DNA of 64,000 nt from Buttiauxella brennerae ATCC 51605 (GTDB lineage Bacteria > Pseudomonadota > Gammaproteobacteria > Enterobacterales > Enterobacteriaceae): assembly GCF_001654925.1 (NCBI RefSeq), contig NZ_LXER01000006.1, forward strand, positions 496,001 to 560,000, in the 5' to 3' direction. Below the pieces are notes generated by a model. The model was not told the DNA's origin. It saw only the letters and a program-made list of their open reading frames with translations, and searched no databases. Positions 53,465-62,863 of this stretch are shown in pieces (position 1 is the first letter of the stretch; every line of letters begins with the position of its first letter). The translations under genes were made by a program, and so were the position numbers.

Positions 53465-53781
53465 GTTTATCGAGATCTACTAAACGCCATGCGAAAACCC
53501 TGGCGACGAGGGTAAGAACCTGCCTGACAGACGGAAAAGAAAGGAAACTGGACCGCATCTGCGGGCCGCTTCATGTTCAGGGCTGCAAGAAGATAGAGCG
53601 GTACGATAAGAAGATCAACTGATAAGAGAAATGTGTTTTGCGAAGCAGGTAGCAAATCCGACAAATGATAGGGTTAAAACGCGAAAACTTGAGGCATTCA
53701 CAGAATCTATGGAAATGAAGAATGACAAACAGGCGAAGTAAACTGTTCAGAGACTGAATAAGAAGAAGGCAGGGCGACTGC

Positions 53782-53910
53782 CTATGGCTTTGGTTTTTCG
53801 CCCTGCTGTGGTTTCCCGGAAACCCAATCACACAACATATTGAGCAGCATCAGCCGCACTTGAAACGGGGAATGTGTAAACACGTTCATGCACCTCTTAA
53901 ATTCATTCAT
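53782..53910 (-). CDS. mntS: Small protein MntS (manganese chaperone/exporter inhibitor)
   Basis: 42 residues: MNEFKRCMNVFTHSPFQVRL and the rest ending QQGEKPKP, matching E. coli MntS in length and most positions. In E. coli it raises intracellular Mn by blocking the exporter MntP, and the transcript is also known as RybA. AGGAGG lies 6 bases before the ATG. A longer frame exists upstream but passes through the MntR operator and is rejected. Divergent from mntR. Confidence 0.95.
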   Translation of the reverse strand: MNEFKRCMNVFTHSPFQVRLMLLNMLCDWVSGKPQQGEKPKP

Positions 53911-53972
53911 AAAATCCTCCTGTTCACTTCTGCTGCCCTTATTTCCGTTTAAGGCTGACTGCATTACATACA

Positions 53973-53992
53973 GATATAGCACAGGCTATATT
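53973..53992. promoter_or_regulatory. MntR-binding operator upstream of mntS
   Basis: The near-palindrome ATATAGC-N4-GCTATAT fits the MntR box family (AAATATAGC-N4-GCTATATTT type). It lies 63 bp upstream of the mntS ATG, where E. coli MntR represses mntS under manganese. Confidence 0.75.
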
Positions 53993-54020
53993 GTATAGCT
54001 ATTGCTAATTCGTTAAATTT

Positions 54021-54048
54021 TTGTGCTTCCGTGCTGCTGGTTTACAAT
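54021..54048 (+). promoter_or_regulatory. Promoter of mntR
   Basis: TTGTGC and TACAAT are separated by 16 bp and sit 53 bp before the mntR ATG. Confidence 0.55.
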
Positions 54049-54100
54049 GGTGCCGAACGTCGTCATTGGACGATGCCGCGCCACTGCAAGAGGAAGCATC

Positions 54101-54571
54101 ATGAGCCGTACGCCGGGCCAACAAAAGAAAGAGAAAGTGACGCAGTTGGTAAACGTTGAAGAGCATGTGGAAGGCTTTCGACAGGTGCGGGAAGCGCATC
54201 GTCGGGAATTAATTGATGACTATGTTGAGCTGATTTCTGATTTGATTCGTGAGGTCGGCGAAGTGCGCCAGGTTGATATGGCCGCACGCCTTGGTGTCTC
54301 ACAACCAACAGTTGCGAAAATGTTAAAAAGACTCGCCTCCGTTGGGCTGATTGAACAGATTCCGTGGCGCGGTGTGTTTCTGACCGCAGAAGGGGAGAAA
54401 CTGGCGCAGATGAGTCGCGAGCGCCATCAGATAGTTGAAAACTTTTTCCTCGCGCTGGGTATCAGTGCAGAAACGGCCAGGATTGACGCCGAAGGTGTTG
54501 AGCACCACGTCAGTGAAGAGACTCTGGAAGCCTTTCGCTTGTTTAGTGAAAAACGAGGGTTCACGCAGTAA
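54101..54571 (+). CDS. mntR: Manganese-responsive regulator MntR (DtxR family)
   Basis: 156 residues. Winged helix ([22 protein letters not shown]) and the dimer/metal domain with ligands in [11 protein letters not shown] and [12 protein letters not shown]. With Mn it represses mntH and mntS and activates mntP in E. coli. The ATG at 54101 has AGAGGAAG; a longer frame to 54023 is rejected. Its TAA overlaps the ybiR start (TAATG). Confidence 0.96.
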   Translation: MSRTPGQQKKEKVTQLVNVEEHVEGFRQVREAHRRELIDDYVELISDLIREVGEVRQVDMAARLGVSQPTVAKMLKRLASVGLIEQIPWRGVFLTAEGEKLAQMSRERHQIVENFFLALGISAETARIDAEGVEHHVSEETLEAFRLFSEKRGFTQ

Positions 54572-55680
54572 TGTTGCTCACTCTGGTTCGCCCCTTTGCC
54601 CGTGACCGCTTTCTTCATCTATTGCTGCTTGTCGGCGTGGCGCTGAGTTTTGTTGCGCCATTTCAGCCACAACGCTGGGTTCATGCTATCGACTGGCATA
54701 CCATCATTACGCTTGCGGGCCTGATGATGTTAACTAAAGGCGTTGAGCAAAGCGGTTATTTCGATGTGCTGGGCCGCCGTATGGTGAAGCGTTTTGATAA
54801 CGAACGAACGCTGGCGCTATTTCTGGTCAGTGCCGCAGCACTGCTTTCAACGTTTCTGACCAACGACGTTGCGCTGTTTATCATCGTGCCGTTGACGATT
54901 ACGCTGAAAAAACTGTGCGCGATACCGATCAGTCGCCTCATTATATTTGAAGCTCTGGCGGTGAATGCCGGGTCGCTGCTCACGCCAATTGGCAATCCGC
55001 AGAATATTTTGCTGTGGGGGCGTTCGGGTTTATCGTTTGGCGAATTTACCTGGCAAATGGCTCCGTTGGCGCTGGCGATGATGGTCAGTTTGCTTATGCT
55101 GTGCGGGTTCTGTTTCCCTAATAAAAAGCTTGTCTATCAAACTCACGATAAACGCCACGACTGGCAGCCGCGATTGGTGCTGAGCTGCGTGGCGCTTTAC
55201 GCTGTATTCATTGTATCGCTGGAGTTGAAGCAGGAGATCTGGGGACTGGCCGTGGTCGCCGTGGGCTTTTTGTTACTGGCGCGTCGGGTATTGCTGAGTA
55301 TCGACTGGAGTTTGCTGCTGGTGTTTATGGTGATGTTTATCGACGTCTACCTGATAACGCAACTTCCAGTGTTGCAACATGCACTGGCGGGAATAAACCA
55401 GCTTTCAGGCAGCGGCTTGTTTGCCCTGGGCATCGGTTTATCGCAGTTTATCAGCAATGTTCCATCGACCATTTTACTGCTCAATTTCGTTCCGGCATCG
55501 GTGTTACTCGCATTTGCGGTAAATATTGGCGGCTTCGGTCTGCTGCCGGGGTCGCTGGCCAATCTGATTGCCCTGCGCATGGCTAACGACCGCCGTATCT
55601 GGGTTCGTTTCCACTACTATTCATTGCCGATGCTGTTGTGGGCGGCGGCGGTGGGTTACGGTCTGCTGTATTTGTTGTAG
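54571..55680 (+). CDS. ybiR: Inner-membrane anion transporter family protein YbiR
   Basis: 369 residues with about 10-11 membrane helices of the ArsB/NhaD (ion transporter) superfamily. Signature stretches are NDVALFIIVPLTITLKK and ALAVNAGSLLTPIGNPQNILLW. Co-translated with mntR (TAATG), as in E. coli. The substrate is unknown. It is the last gene before a REP pair that coincides with a break in E. coli gene order. Confidence 0.93.
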   Translation: MLLTLVRPFARDRFLHLLLLVGVALSFVAPFQPQRWVHAIDWHTIITLAGLMMLTKGVEQSGYFDVLGRRMVKRFDNERTLALFLVSAAALLSTFLTNDVALFIIVPLTITLKKLCAIPISRLIIFEALAVNAGSLLTPIGNPQNILLWGRSGLSFGEFTWQMAPLALAMMVSLLMLCGFCFPNKKLVYQTHDKRHDWQPRLVLSCVALYAVFIVSLELKQEIWGLAVVAVGFLLLARRVLLSIDWSLLLVFMVMFIDVYLITQLPVLQHALAGINQLSGSGLFALGIGLSQFISNVPSTILLLNFVPASVLLAFAVNIGGFGLLPGSLANLIALRMANDRRIWVRFHYYSLPMLLWAAAVGYGLLYLL

Positions 55681-55701
55681 CTGTATTTTGATGTAAATGT
55701 C

Positions 55702-55756
55702 GGATGTCGCTTGCGCTAATCCGACCTAAGGCGGGGGATTAGCGTAAGCGACATCC
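55702..55756. repeat. REP-like inverted pair (BIME)
   Basis: Two 21-bp copies in inverse order (GGATGTCGCTTGCGCTAATCC and its reverse complement with one change) between the convergent ybiR and ybjI. In sequence it resembles enterobacterial REP elements. It could terminate or protect both messages. Confidence 0.8.
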
Positions 55757-55771
55757 ACCCGTTTTTTAACA

Positions 55772-56587
55772 TCAGCAGTTAAACGGCGCTTCTTTTTTCA
55801 GCACTTTTTCAATCACATCCAGCACGCCTTGCTGGTTGCAATTGCCGGCCTGATAAGAGGCAATCTGCTTAATTTTCTCCGGTGCGTTAGCCATCGCAAA
55901 ACCGTATTTGGCCTGGCGCAGCATTTCGATATCGTTTCCGCCGTCACCGAATGTCACGACTTCACTGTCATCAATGCCCCACTTTTCCTGCAATATCCGC
56001 AAACCGTTAGCTTTGTGAATGCCCGGAATAATCAGGTCAATCGAGCCATGCCCGCTGGTGACCGGCACCATAACACCGTCGAGAATATCGGCCAGGGAAT
56101 TCATGGTGTCGTCTAACAGGCTGTCTGGCAGATTCAGTGCGAACTTAAAGAACACATCGTCCAGGTTCGAGAAGTTATCTACCAGTTCAAGGCGGTGATA
56201 GTAGCTACGCGCCATGGTTATAAAGGCATCGTCATAGCTTTTCAGCGTATAGCCATTGTGCTTGCCACAGGCGATGATATCCACATGCGGTATGGTCAGC
56301 AGATGGTCGATAACCGTGTTGAATTGTTGATTCGTCAGTTCACCGTTGAAAGTATCTTTTTCTTCACTGACTACCCAACCGCCGTTATCAGCAACGAATG
56401 AAATCTCGTGGGCAATTTCCGGGAAAAATGAAATCAGCTGGTAATACTGGTTACCGCTGGCGACCACAAAACGAATCCCTTGCGCTTTCATTTGCGCATA
56501 AAGTTCAGCGAAGCGGGCGCGGTTGTACTCTTTTTTATCGTCCAGGAACGTACCATCCATGTCGACGGCAATTAATTTCACACTCAT
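55772..56587 (-). CDS. ybjI: HAD-family sugar/FMN phosphatase YbjI
   Basis: 271 residues of the Cof-type HAD-IIB family. Motif I is [10 protein letters not shown] (nucleophile Asp, acid Asp), motif II is VVASGN, and motif IV is [11 protein letters not shown]. Closest to E. coli YbjI (flavin mononucleotide phosphatase activity reported), shown by ELTNQQF.. and FFKFALNL, and by its neighbours ybjJ and rcdA; YbiV is the paralogue alternative. It overlaps the end of ybjJ by 4 bp, so the two are coupled. Confidence 0.9.
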   Translation of the reverse strand: MSVKLIAVDMDGTFLDDKKEYNRARFAELYAQMKAQGIRFVVASGNQYYQLISFFPEIAHEISFVADNGGWVVSEEKDTFNGELTNQQFNTVIDHLLTIPHVDIIACGKHNGYTLKSYDDAFITMARSYYHRLELVDNFSNLDDVFFKFALNLPDSLLDDTMNSLADILDGVMVPVTSGHGSIDLIIPGIHKANGLRILQEKWGIDDSEVVTFGDGGNDIEMLRQAKYGFAMANAPEKIKQIASYQAGNCNQQGVLDVIEKVLKKEAPFNC

Positions 56588-57807
56588 CGAACTCTCCCTT
56601 CAACTGAGTTGGTAACAAGGTCTGTAGGTTTAGCGACGGCTTTCGCGACTAATGCCGCGACGACCATCAAACTCAATACGACTAACATGGCAAGGCGCAG
56701 GCCATAATGCTCACCGAGGAAACCAAGCAGCGGCGGGCCGACCAGGAATGCAATATAACCGGATGCGGCAACGACGCTGACGCGAGTGGCCGGGTCTGGC
56801 CCGGTATCGCCTGCCGCCGAAATGGTTAATGGGAAGCCGAGCGAGGTACCCAATCCCCACAAAATAACTGAAATGCCTGCCACAACAGTGTTATCGACAA
56901 AGATGATCAGGCCAATACCTAAAATGCCCATCAATGCACAGGCACGCACCACCGTCACGCGGCTATAACGGTCGATAAACCAACCACCAGTGAAACGCCC
57001 GACCGTCATGCCCAGCGTAAAGCCGACATAAATCATCGAACCCGATGTCGGGCTAAAACCATGCCCATCGACCATCAAAAGCGGCAGCCAGTCGTTGGCG
57101 GAACCTTCGGCAAACGCCATCGCCAGCACGATGGTGCCAATTAGTAACAGCTGGAGATCTTTATAAAAGGGTGGGTGGGGTTCATGTGGGTTTTCGGCAT
57201 CAGTGACTGCATTGCTTTTGCCAACACCATGCGGAATGGCGGTAATGGCAATCACGATTGGCGCAATGACAACGAGGCCAATCACTAACAGATGCCCATA
57301 TGCGCTGAAATTGAAGGCCGTTAACCCCATGCCGATACCCGCACCTGCAAGCGTGCCGAGGCTATAGAAGCCATGCATCATCGGTAGCACGGTCTTTTTC
57401 AGCAGCCCTTCAACAATGGCACCTTCTACGTTCATCGCCACTTCCGCAGAGCCAAGCCCTGAGCCCAAAATGGCCAGGCCGAGTGCGAACAGCACAGGTG
57501 ACGAAAGGAATAGCGCAACGCCCATCACCAGCATGCCCGTGACCATCAACGTCATACCACTGCGGATGATACTGCGTGTACCGAAACGTTTAACCAGCCA
57601 GCCGGAACATAAAATGCCGCTCATCGACCCCACTGACAGGCCAAACAGCACAACGCCCATGCCCGCAGTCGAAACACTTAACGTGTCACGAATGGCTGGA
57701 GTGCGTGTAGCCCAGGAGGCCATAACCAGGCCAGGCAGAAAGAAGAAGGCGAACAGCGCCCAGGTGCGAAGTTGTGTGGCTTTGCGATGGCTAATGGCGG
57801 CGGACAT
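56584..57807 (-). CDS. ybjJ: MFS transporter YbjJ
   Basis: About 407 residues with 12 membrane helices. [52 protein letters not shown] and [27 protein letters not shown] are near-identical to E. coli YbjJ. The substrate is not known with certainty; the same operon holds the phosphatase YbjI. The ATG at 57807 is used rather than an upstream in-frame codon at 57834. Divergent from rcdA, which could regulate it. Confidence 0.93.
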   Translation of the reverse strand: MSAAISHRKATQLRTWALFAFFFLPGLVMASWATRTPAIRDTLSVSTAGMGVVLFGLSVGSMSGILCSGWLVKRFGTRSIIRSGMTLMVTGMLVMGVALFLSSPVLFALGLAILGSGLGSAEVAMNVEGAIVEGLLKKTVLPMMHGFYSLGTLAGAGIGMGLTAFNFSAYGHLLVIGLVVIAPIVIAITAIPHGVGKSNAVTDAENPHEPHPPFYKDLQLLLIGTIVLAMAFAEGSANDWLPLLMVDGHGFSPTSGSMIYVGFTLGMTVGRFTGGWFIDRYSRVTVVRACALMGILGIGLIIFVDNTVVAGISVILWGLGTSLGFPLTISAAGDTGPDPATRVSVVAASGYIAFLVGPPLLGFLGEHYGLRLAMLVVLSLMVVAALVAKAVAKPTDLVTNSVEGRVR

Positions 57808-57910
57808 GGATATACCGGTTGGCGGTGAATACAAATTACACTAGCAAGTTTGTGTACATTTGTACATATTGCCTGGTAAACTCTTTTCAGTCAGTTATTA
57901 CCGAGCGAAA

Positions 57911-58459
57911 ATGATGAGCAAAGCCCCAAGGCGCAACGATCCAGACCGGCGAGCCCGCATTGTGCAAGCCACGCTGGATATGCTGGTAGAACACGGTATT
58001 AGCCATATCACGCACCGTAAAATTGCCGAAGCGGCGGGCGTTTCGTTAGGGTCAATGACCTATTATTTTGACGGCATCGAATCGCTACTGAGTGAAGCGT
58101 TTACGCAATTTGCACATCAGATGTCGGACGATTACCGTCACCGCATGGAACAAGCCCGCAATCGTGATGAAGCCTGCGAAGCGATAGTTGATATGATTTG
58201 CGGTGAGAAAATTGCCACGTCATACAATCTGCAAGTGATGTACCAGCTTTACGCTTACGCCAACCGCAACCCGGCGCTAAAAATCATCATGCAGGACTGG
58301 ATGTGCCGCAGCCAACAGGTGCTGGAAGCCTTCGTTGACCCGATTACGGCCCGCACACTGGATGCTTTTATCGAAGGCATGACGCTGCATTATGTGACTG
58401 ACCGACATCCGCTGAGCCGTGAAGACCTCGGCAGAATGCTGGCAAAAATTGTCGGGTAG
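57911..58459 (+). CDS. rcdA: TetR-family regulator RcdA (YbjK)
   Basis: 182 residues. The N-terminal TetR HTH (RARIVQATLDMLVEHGISHITHRKIAEAAGVSLGSMTYYFDGIESLL) is followed by an all-helical ligand domain. E. coli RcdA activates csgD and controls acid and stress genes, and it shares the divergent region with ybjJ here as there. ATG 57911 or the adjacent ATG 57914 may start. The biofilm link pairs it functionally with mlrA in this window. Confidence 0.93.
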   Translation: MMSKAPRRNDPDRRARIVQATLDMLVEHGISHITHRKIAEAAGVSLGSMTYYFDGIESLLSEAFTQFAHQMSDDYRHRMEQARNRDEACEAIVDMICGEKIATSYNLQVMYQLYAYANRNPALKIIMQDWMCRSQQVLEAFVDPITARTLDAFIEGMTLHYVTDRHPLSREDLGRMLAKIVG

Positions 58460-58505
58460 AGTTTGTTGGTGCCCAGGGTGCTGACTTTCATTCCGCGCAA
58501 AACAT

Positions 58506-59303
58506 TTATATCGTTGTTGTACCCGCAGTCATATTGACCACCGTTGCCGTCATGGCACTCGCATGATCTGAAGCCAGAAACGCCATTAGTTCCGCGATTT
58601 GTGAAAGCGTTGGCAGGCGTTTGAGCATCGTGCTTTGTGCGGCACCATCCACCCATTGTTCCACCGTCAACCCCATCGCCTGTGCCTTTGATGCGAACAC
58701 TTCGTTGGTGTAGGAACCTGCCTGAACTGCGCCCACAAGCGCATGCGACCGCACGCAGATCACGCGAATATTCCTGGCTGCCAGTTCGCTGGCGAGAACT
58801 TTAACGAAGGCTTCAATGCCCGCACAGCCGACGATGTGCCCGGAGTGGCCGGGGATCGCCATTACGCCTGCGGGAGCCACTACCGTCAGGATACTTCCCG
58901 CGCGTTCGCCGCCCATATGCGGAGCAACTGCTTTTGATATGTTGAATTGCGCGCTGAGGAACGGTTCAAATCCCTGCCTGAACTCTGCGAGAGATAATTC
59001 GGCAATGCCTTTGCCCTGATTATGGATAAAGCCGGTTGCGTTAATTACCACGTCAAAACCACCGGTTTGTTGGGCCAGTTGCGCCGTTCGCTCGATAGTT
59101 GACTGTTCATCGAGAACGTCGATGCAAAATGTTTCGGATTTCCCGCCTGATGCACGAATATCGCCCACAACCCGATCCAACTTATGCTGGCTGCGTGCGC
59201 CAAGATAAACATCAGCCCCTTCGCGCGACATAACATGCGCAACCGCGCTGCCAATAGCACCGCTGCCACCGAAGATCACCGCTACTTTGCCTTTAAGTAA
59301 CAT
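58506..59303 (-). CDS. SDR-fold protein lacking the canonical catalytic Tyr/Lys
   Basis: 265 residues. The NAD(P)-binding Rossmann part is clear (VAVIFGGSGAIGSAVA, residues 8-22; INATGF in place of NNAG). In the active-site region, where the family has Ser and Tyr-x3-Lys, this protein reads VVAPAG and His156-x3-Cys160 (GHIVGCAGIEAF). So the usual acid-base pair is absent, and it may be a non-classical reductase or a binding protein. The C-terminus is standard (TATVVNMTAGTTTI). Located between rcdA and rybB, not there in E. coli. ATG 59303 with AGAGG box chosen over 59333. Confidence 0.85.
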   Translation of the reverse strand: MLLKGKVAVIFGGSGAIGSAVAHVMSREGADVYLGARSQHKLDRVVGDIRASGGKSETFCIDVLDEQSTIERTAQLAQQTGGFDVVINATGFIHNQGKGIAELSLAEFRQGFEPFLSAQFNISKAVAPHMGGERAGSILTVVAPAGVMAIPGHSGHIVGCAGIEAFVKVLASELAARNIRVICVRSHALVGAVQAGSYTNEVFASKAQAMGLTVEQWVDGAAQSTMLKRLPTLSQIAELMAFLASDHASAMTATVVNMTAGTTTI

Positions 59304-59441
59304 TGGGTGTACCTCTTCACCAAACCGCACCATCCAAAATTATGGACGATGAAAAGATATTCGGTGCAGATAGTGACGAGTTGGTGTCAGGGCGGGAACT
59401 CAAGTTTTTGATTTAAAAGAGGGCCACAAACTCCAGGCAAT

Positions 59442-59520
59442 AAAAAACCCATCAACCTTGAACCAAAGAGGCGGGGTTGATGGGCTCCACAAATTGGGGA
59501 CATCAAAGAAAAGCAGTGGC
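59442..59520 (-). ncRNA. rybB: Small RNA RybB
   Basis: Read on the minus strand from 59520, the 79-nt RNA begins GCCACTGCTTTTCTTTG, the known seed of RybB, and ends in a 10-bp hairpin CCCATCAACC/GGTTGATGGG with six T. Only a few bases in the middle and loop differ from my memory of the E. coli sequence. RybB is a sigma-E-dependent, Hfq-binding repressor of porin mRNAs (ompC, ompW and others). Its place next to ybjL is conserved. A sigma-E promoter is in place upstream. Confidence 0.95.
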
Positions 59521-59525
59521 ACTAA

Positions 59526-59553
59526 TTAAGACTTTGCCTCGGGCAAAAAGTTC
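59526..59553 (-). promoter_or_regulatory. Sigma-E promoter of rybB
   Basis: -35 GAACTT (59553-59548) and -10 TCTTAA (59531-59526), 16 bp apart and six bases before the RNA start. Confidence 0.8.
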
Positions 59554-59596
59554 GCACTGTCATAAAAAAATCTTTTTTCTTTGTCTGCAGCACGGA

Positions 59597-61279
59597 TCAC
59601 AAACCGGGCCATATGATTACGATAAGCGTCCCCGCCAGCGTTAACAACACGTTAGCGATAGCGTAAGTCCCGGCGTATCCAAGGGCTGGAATGTTGCTGC
59701 GTGCGGTGTCGCTGATGATTTCCATCGCCGGGGCGCAAGTACGTGCCCCCATCATTGCGCCAAAGAGCAGTGCACGGTTCATACGTAAAACATATGCACC
59801 GAACAGGAAGCAAATAACCACAGGCACCAGGCTTACGATAAGCCCTGCAATCAGCATTTGCCCACCAACAGCACCTAAGCCGTTGCCAATGCCGCTACCG
59901 GCGCTTAAACCGACACCGGCCATAAAGACCATCAGGCCAAACTCTTTCACCATATTCAGCGCCCCTTGCGGAATATAGCCGAATGTCGGGTGGTTGGCTC
60001 GCAGGAAGCCGAGCATGATGCCGGCGAACAGCAAGCCAGCAGCGTTGCCCACGCCGAAACTAAATGAGCTGAACTGGAAGGTGATCATGCCGATCATCAG
60101 GCCAATAATGAAGAAGGCGCAGAAGGCGAGCAGGTCGGTAATTTGGCTGTGAATCGAGATAAACCCAATACGTTCTGCAACGGTTTTCACGCGGCGGGCA
60201 TCGCCGCTGACCTGTAATACGTCGCCTTTGTTGAGCACGATATTATCGTCGATTGGCATTTCAATCTGGCTGCGGATAACTCGGTTCAGGAAGCAGCCGT
60301 GGTCGGTCAGCTTTAATTGCCCAAGGCGGCGGCCGACGGCGTTGTGGTTTTTAACCACAATTTCTTCGGTGACGATGCGCATGTCCAGCAGGTCACGGTC
60401 GAAAACTTCTTTACCGTTACGGAAACTTGGGTCGAGGCGTGAATGTGCATCCGGGTAACCGACCAGCGCGATTTCATCACCTTTTTGCAGCACGGCATCG
60501 CCATCCGGGTTCGCCAGAATACCGTTACGGCGAATACGTTCGATGTAGCAACCGGTCTGGCGATAAATGCCCAGCTCTCGCAGGTTTTTACCATCAGCCC
60601 AGGCCACCAGTTCAGAACCCACGCGGTAGGCACGAATAACAGGCAGATAAACTTTGCGGGCTGCATCGGTATCAAGCCCGCGTTCGCGAGCAATTTGCTG
60701 TGCGCTGGTCTGCAAATCCTGGTGCTGGAGTTTTGGCAGGTAGCGTGCGCCAACAATCAGACTCACCAGACCAATAAGATAGGTCAGTGCGTAGCCAAGA
60801 CTCAGGTTGTCGAGCGAAGTGGCTAACTGGGCTCCGGCGGCACCGGAATGGCGCAAGGTATCACCCGCACCGACCAACACTGGCGTTGAGGTCATTGAGC
60901 CTGCGAGCATCCCCGCTGTGAGGCCAATATCCCAGCCAAAGAGTTTCCCCAACCCTAATGCCAGCAGCATTGCAGAGCCGACCATCACCAGCGCCAACAT
61001 CAAATAATTCTTGCCATCGCGGAAGAAAATTGAAAAAAAGTTTGGCCCAGCTTCCACTCCGACACAAAAAATGAACAACATAAAACCCAGATTTAGGGCG
61101 TCTGTGTTAATGGCAAAATGTTGTTGGCCGAGTAATAAAGAGACCACTAAAACACCAATGGAATTACCCAGTTGGACGGAACCAAGGCGTAATTTACCCA
61201 GGCATAAACCTAAGGTCAGAACAACAAATAATAACAGGATGTAATTCCCGCTTAACAAATCTGCGACGTTTATATTCAC
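59597..61279 (-). CDS. ybjL: Aspartate:alanine exchanger-family transporter YbjL
   Basis: 560 residues. Membrane half (about 5 helices), two central cytoplasmic TrkA-C (RCK_C) domains (residues about 200-370, [14 protein letters not shown] and [14 protein letters not shown]), then a second membrane half with [21 protein letters not shown]. The family includes AspT; the substrate of YbjL is unsettled (glutamate export reported). Neighbours rybB and ybjM as in E. coli. The 304-bp gap 61280-61583 downstream of its start is AT-rich and holds the ybjL and ybjM promoters and a 9-bp inverted repeat (61410-61446). Confidence 0.94.
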   Translation of the reverse strand: MNINVADLLSGNYILLLFVVLTLGLCLGKLRLGSVQLGNSIGVLVVSLLLGQQHFAINTDALNLGFMLFIFCVGVEAGPNFFSIFFRDGKNYLMLALVMVGSAMLLALGLGKLFGWDIGLTAGMLAGSMTSTPVLVGAGDTLRHSGAAGAQLATSLDNLSLGYALTYLIGLVSLIVGARYLPKLQHQDLQTSAQQIARERGLDTDAARKVYLPVIRAYRVGSELVAWADGKNLRELGIYRQTGCYIERIRRNGILANPDGDAVLQKGDEIALVGYPDAHSRLDPSFRNGKEVFDRDLLDMRIVTEEIVVKNHNAVGRRLGQLKLTDHGCFLNRVIRSQIEMPIDDNIVLNKGDVLQVSGDARRVKTVAERIGFISIHSQITDLLAFCAFFIIGLMIGMITFQFSSFSFGVGNAAGLLFAGIMLGFLRANHPTFGYIPQGALNMVKEFGLMVFMAGVGLSAGSGIGNGLGAVGGQMLIAGLIVSLVPVVICFLFGAYVLRMNRALLFGAMMGARTCAPAMEIISDTARSNIPALGYAGTYAIANVLLTLAGTLIVIIWPGL

Positions 61280-61583
61280 GAAGGATAACTTCTTGTTTAC
61301 TAGTAACTTGTTGAAAGAGATGGTTTTTTGGGTTAGGGTTTCTACTAATTACGACGCAATTTAATGTTTTTTTCGTTGCATTAAAATATCCAGTGCGCAG
61401 ACCTGATAATAGCCGTTAGTTTAATCTTTATGAACATTAACGGCTAGTAAGAATATTGTGCTAATTGCGCTACGTGTTTTTTTAGCAGGGATTGCTGAGA
61501 CTTTATCTGACTGGGGCAAGGTTCTGCATGCAGAACTGTAAATTTAAGTTCGATACAAGCGATCGTCAGGAGGATGTCTGTTC

Positions 61584-61949
61584 ATGCGTGGACAACGTTG
61601 GTTTGGAGTCATTTGCTGCTTCGTGTTGTTTGTTGGCGTGTTTCTTTCGCAGAAACTTAGTGTCGCCAACAGCTACCCGGGTGACAGGCATTCGGAGTGG
61701 GGGTTGTTGTTTTTTATCCTGCCGGGTGTCATCGCTAGCGTGTTTTCACGCCATGGCCGAGTGATCAAACCGCTGATGGGTGCAGTACTGGCTTCACCGC
61801 TTTGTCTGTTAATCATTCACTTTTGGCTGTCGCCAACGCGAACGTTCTGGCAAGAAATGGCCTGGATGTTTAGCGCTGTGTTTTGGTGTGCTCTTGGAGC
61901 ATTGTGCTACTTGTTTGTACGTACTGCGCTCCGCCGTCAGCGGCGATAA
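61584..61949 (+). CDS. ybjM: Inner-membrane protein YbjM
   Basis: 121 residues with four hydrophobic segments (WFGVICCFVLFVGVFL; WGLLFFILPGVIASVF; PLMGAVLASPLCLLII; FSAVFWCALGALCYLF). Matches E. coli YbjM over its length. No known function. AGGAGG precedes the ATG by 9 bases. A strong bidirectional terminator separates it from the convergent grxA. Confidence 0.9.
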   Translation: MRGQRWFGVICCFVLFVGVFLSQKLSVANSYPGDRHSEWGLLFFILPGVIASVFSRHGRVIKPLMGAVLASPLCLLIIHFWLSPTRTFWQEMAWMFSAVFWCALGALCYLFVRTALRRQRR

Positions 61950-61980
61950 AAAAAACCGGCTCACTGAGCCGGTTTTTTTA
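61949..61980. terminator. Bidirectional terminator between ybjM and grxA
   Basis: A-run, 8-bp stem CCGGCTCA/TGAGCCGG, then a T-run; symmetric, so it can serve both convergent genes. Confidence 0.92.
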
Positions 61981-61997
61981 TATCTGAATTTTGCAGC

Positions 61998-62270
61998 TTA
62001 TTCCGCGTTCTGGAACAAGCTCAGATGTTCTTTAGCGTACGCTTCAAAATCAGTGCAACCGCCAATGTGTTTCTGATCGAGGAAAATCTGCGGTACGGTT
62101 TCAACAGGTTTACCAACAGTTTTTTCCAGGTCGGCTTTGCTGATACCTTCAGCATGAATATCAACATAACGGAAGTTGAAGTCATCACGCTCAGCGGTCA
62201 ATTTCTCAGCCAACTCTTTAGCACGAACACAATATGGGCAGCCTGGGCGACCAAAGATTACTGCAAACAT
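61998..62270 (-). CDS. grxA: Glutaredoxin 1 (GrxA)
   Basis: 90 residues with the active site CPYC at residues 11-14 (GRPGCPYCVRA) and the cis-Pro motif TVPQIF. GSH-dependent disulfide reductase for ribonucleotide reductase and OxyR reset. The AAAGGAG box precedes the ATG at 62270; a longer frame to 62315 is rejected. Confidence 0.96.
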   Translation of the reverse strand: MFAVIFGRPGCPYCVRAKELAEKLTAERDDFNFRYVDIHAEGISKADLEKTVGKPVETVPQIFLDQKHIGGCTDFEAYAKEHLSLFQNAE

Positions 62271-62383
62271 GGAATCTCCTTTATTTTTTGTGGCCGAACG
62301 AACCGGCGAATGCAACTATAATGCCGCTAACTGTTGCGAATGGAAAGAAGGTCTTGCCTGTTAGTCTGATATTCCTCGCCTAT

Positions 62384-62486
62384 ATACCCGTCATACTCCA
62401 GGCTGCTGGTGCCACGGTCAATAACTTGAGTAAGCTCCTGTAGATTCCCTTTGTTGCCGCCTGCCTGGTGAATTATTTAGGGCATA
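62384..62486 (-). repeat. ERIC-like element, inverted and internally shortened
   Basis: Read on the minus strand it has GCCCTAAATAATTC, GGCGGCAA, the central AGGAGCTTACTCAAGT and an end TATGACGGGTAT, all ERIC landmarks. It is about 103 bp long, so about 24 bp are missing in the CGCAGCCAAC arm. It lies between grxA and ybjC, on the shared promoter gap. Confidence 0.8.
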
Positions 62487-62563
62487 CAACGTAGACAACA
62501 AAGATGCCGCCCGAAATGCCTCGGGTATATACTGAGCCAATAATTGCCTCTGGAGACAAGCGG

Positions 62564-62863
62564 ATGCGTTCACTTGGTTCGTTACCGAAACCTGTACTCA
62601 TACTCGAAGTTATCGGTATCGCTTTTTTACTGCTGTCGTATCTTTCCCTGAACGGTTACGTGGTTTTACCCGCACCCTTTGGGAATGCCACGGCGGCTAT
62701 CATCATGGTATTTTTAGGGATTGCGCTGATGATCCCAGCGGCGGCATTCATGGTCTGGGCGATGGCTCAGAACGTTGCACCGCTGCTGACCAAAGGGCAA
62801 GCTCCACTCGATAAATCTCTTTCAGACAAGCCAAAGGATAAACGCGATGACGCCGACCATTGA
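62564..62863 (+). CDS. ybjC: Inner-membrane protein YbjC
   Basis: 99 residues with two membrane helices (VLILEVIGIAFLLLSYLSL and AAIIMVFLGIALMIPAAAF) and a charged tail. Similar to E. coli YbjC, first gene of the SoxRS/MarA-controlled ybjC-nfsA operon. The ATG at 62564 has GGAG; a frame to 62504 would cross the ERIC edge region. Ends inside nfsA (17-bp overlap). Confidence 0.9.
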   Translation: MRSLGSLPKPVLILEVIGIAFLLLSYLSLNGYVVLPAPFGNATAAIIMVFLGIALMIPAAAFMVWAMAQNVAPLLTKGQAPLDKSLSDKPKDKRDDADH

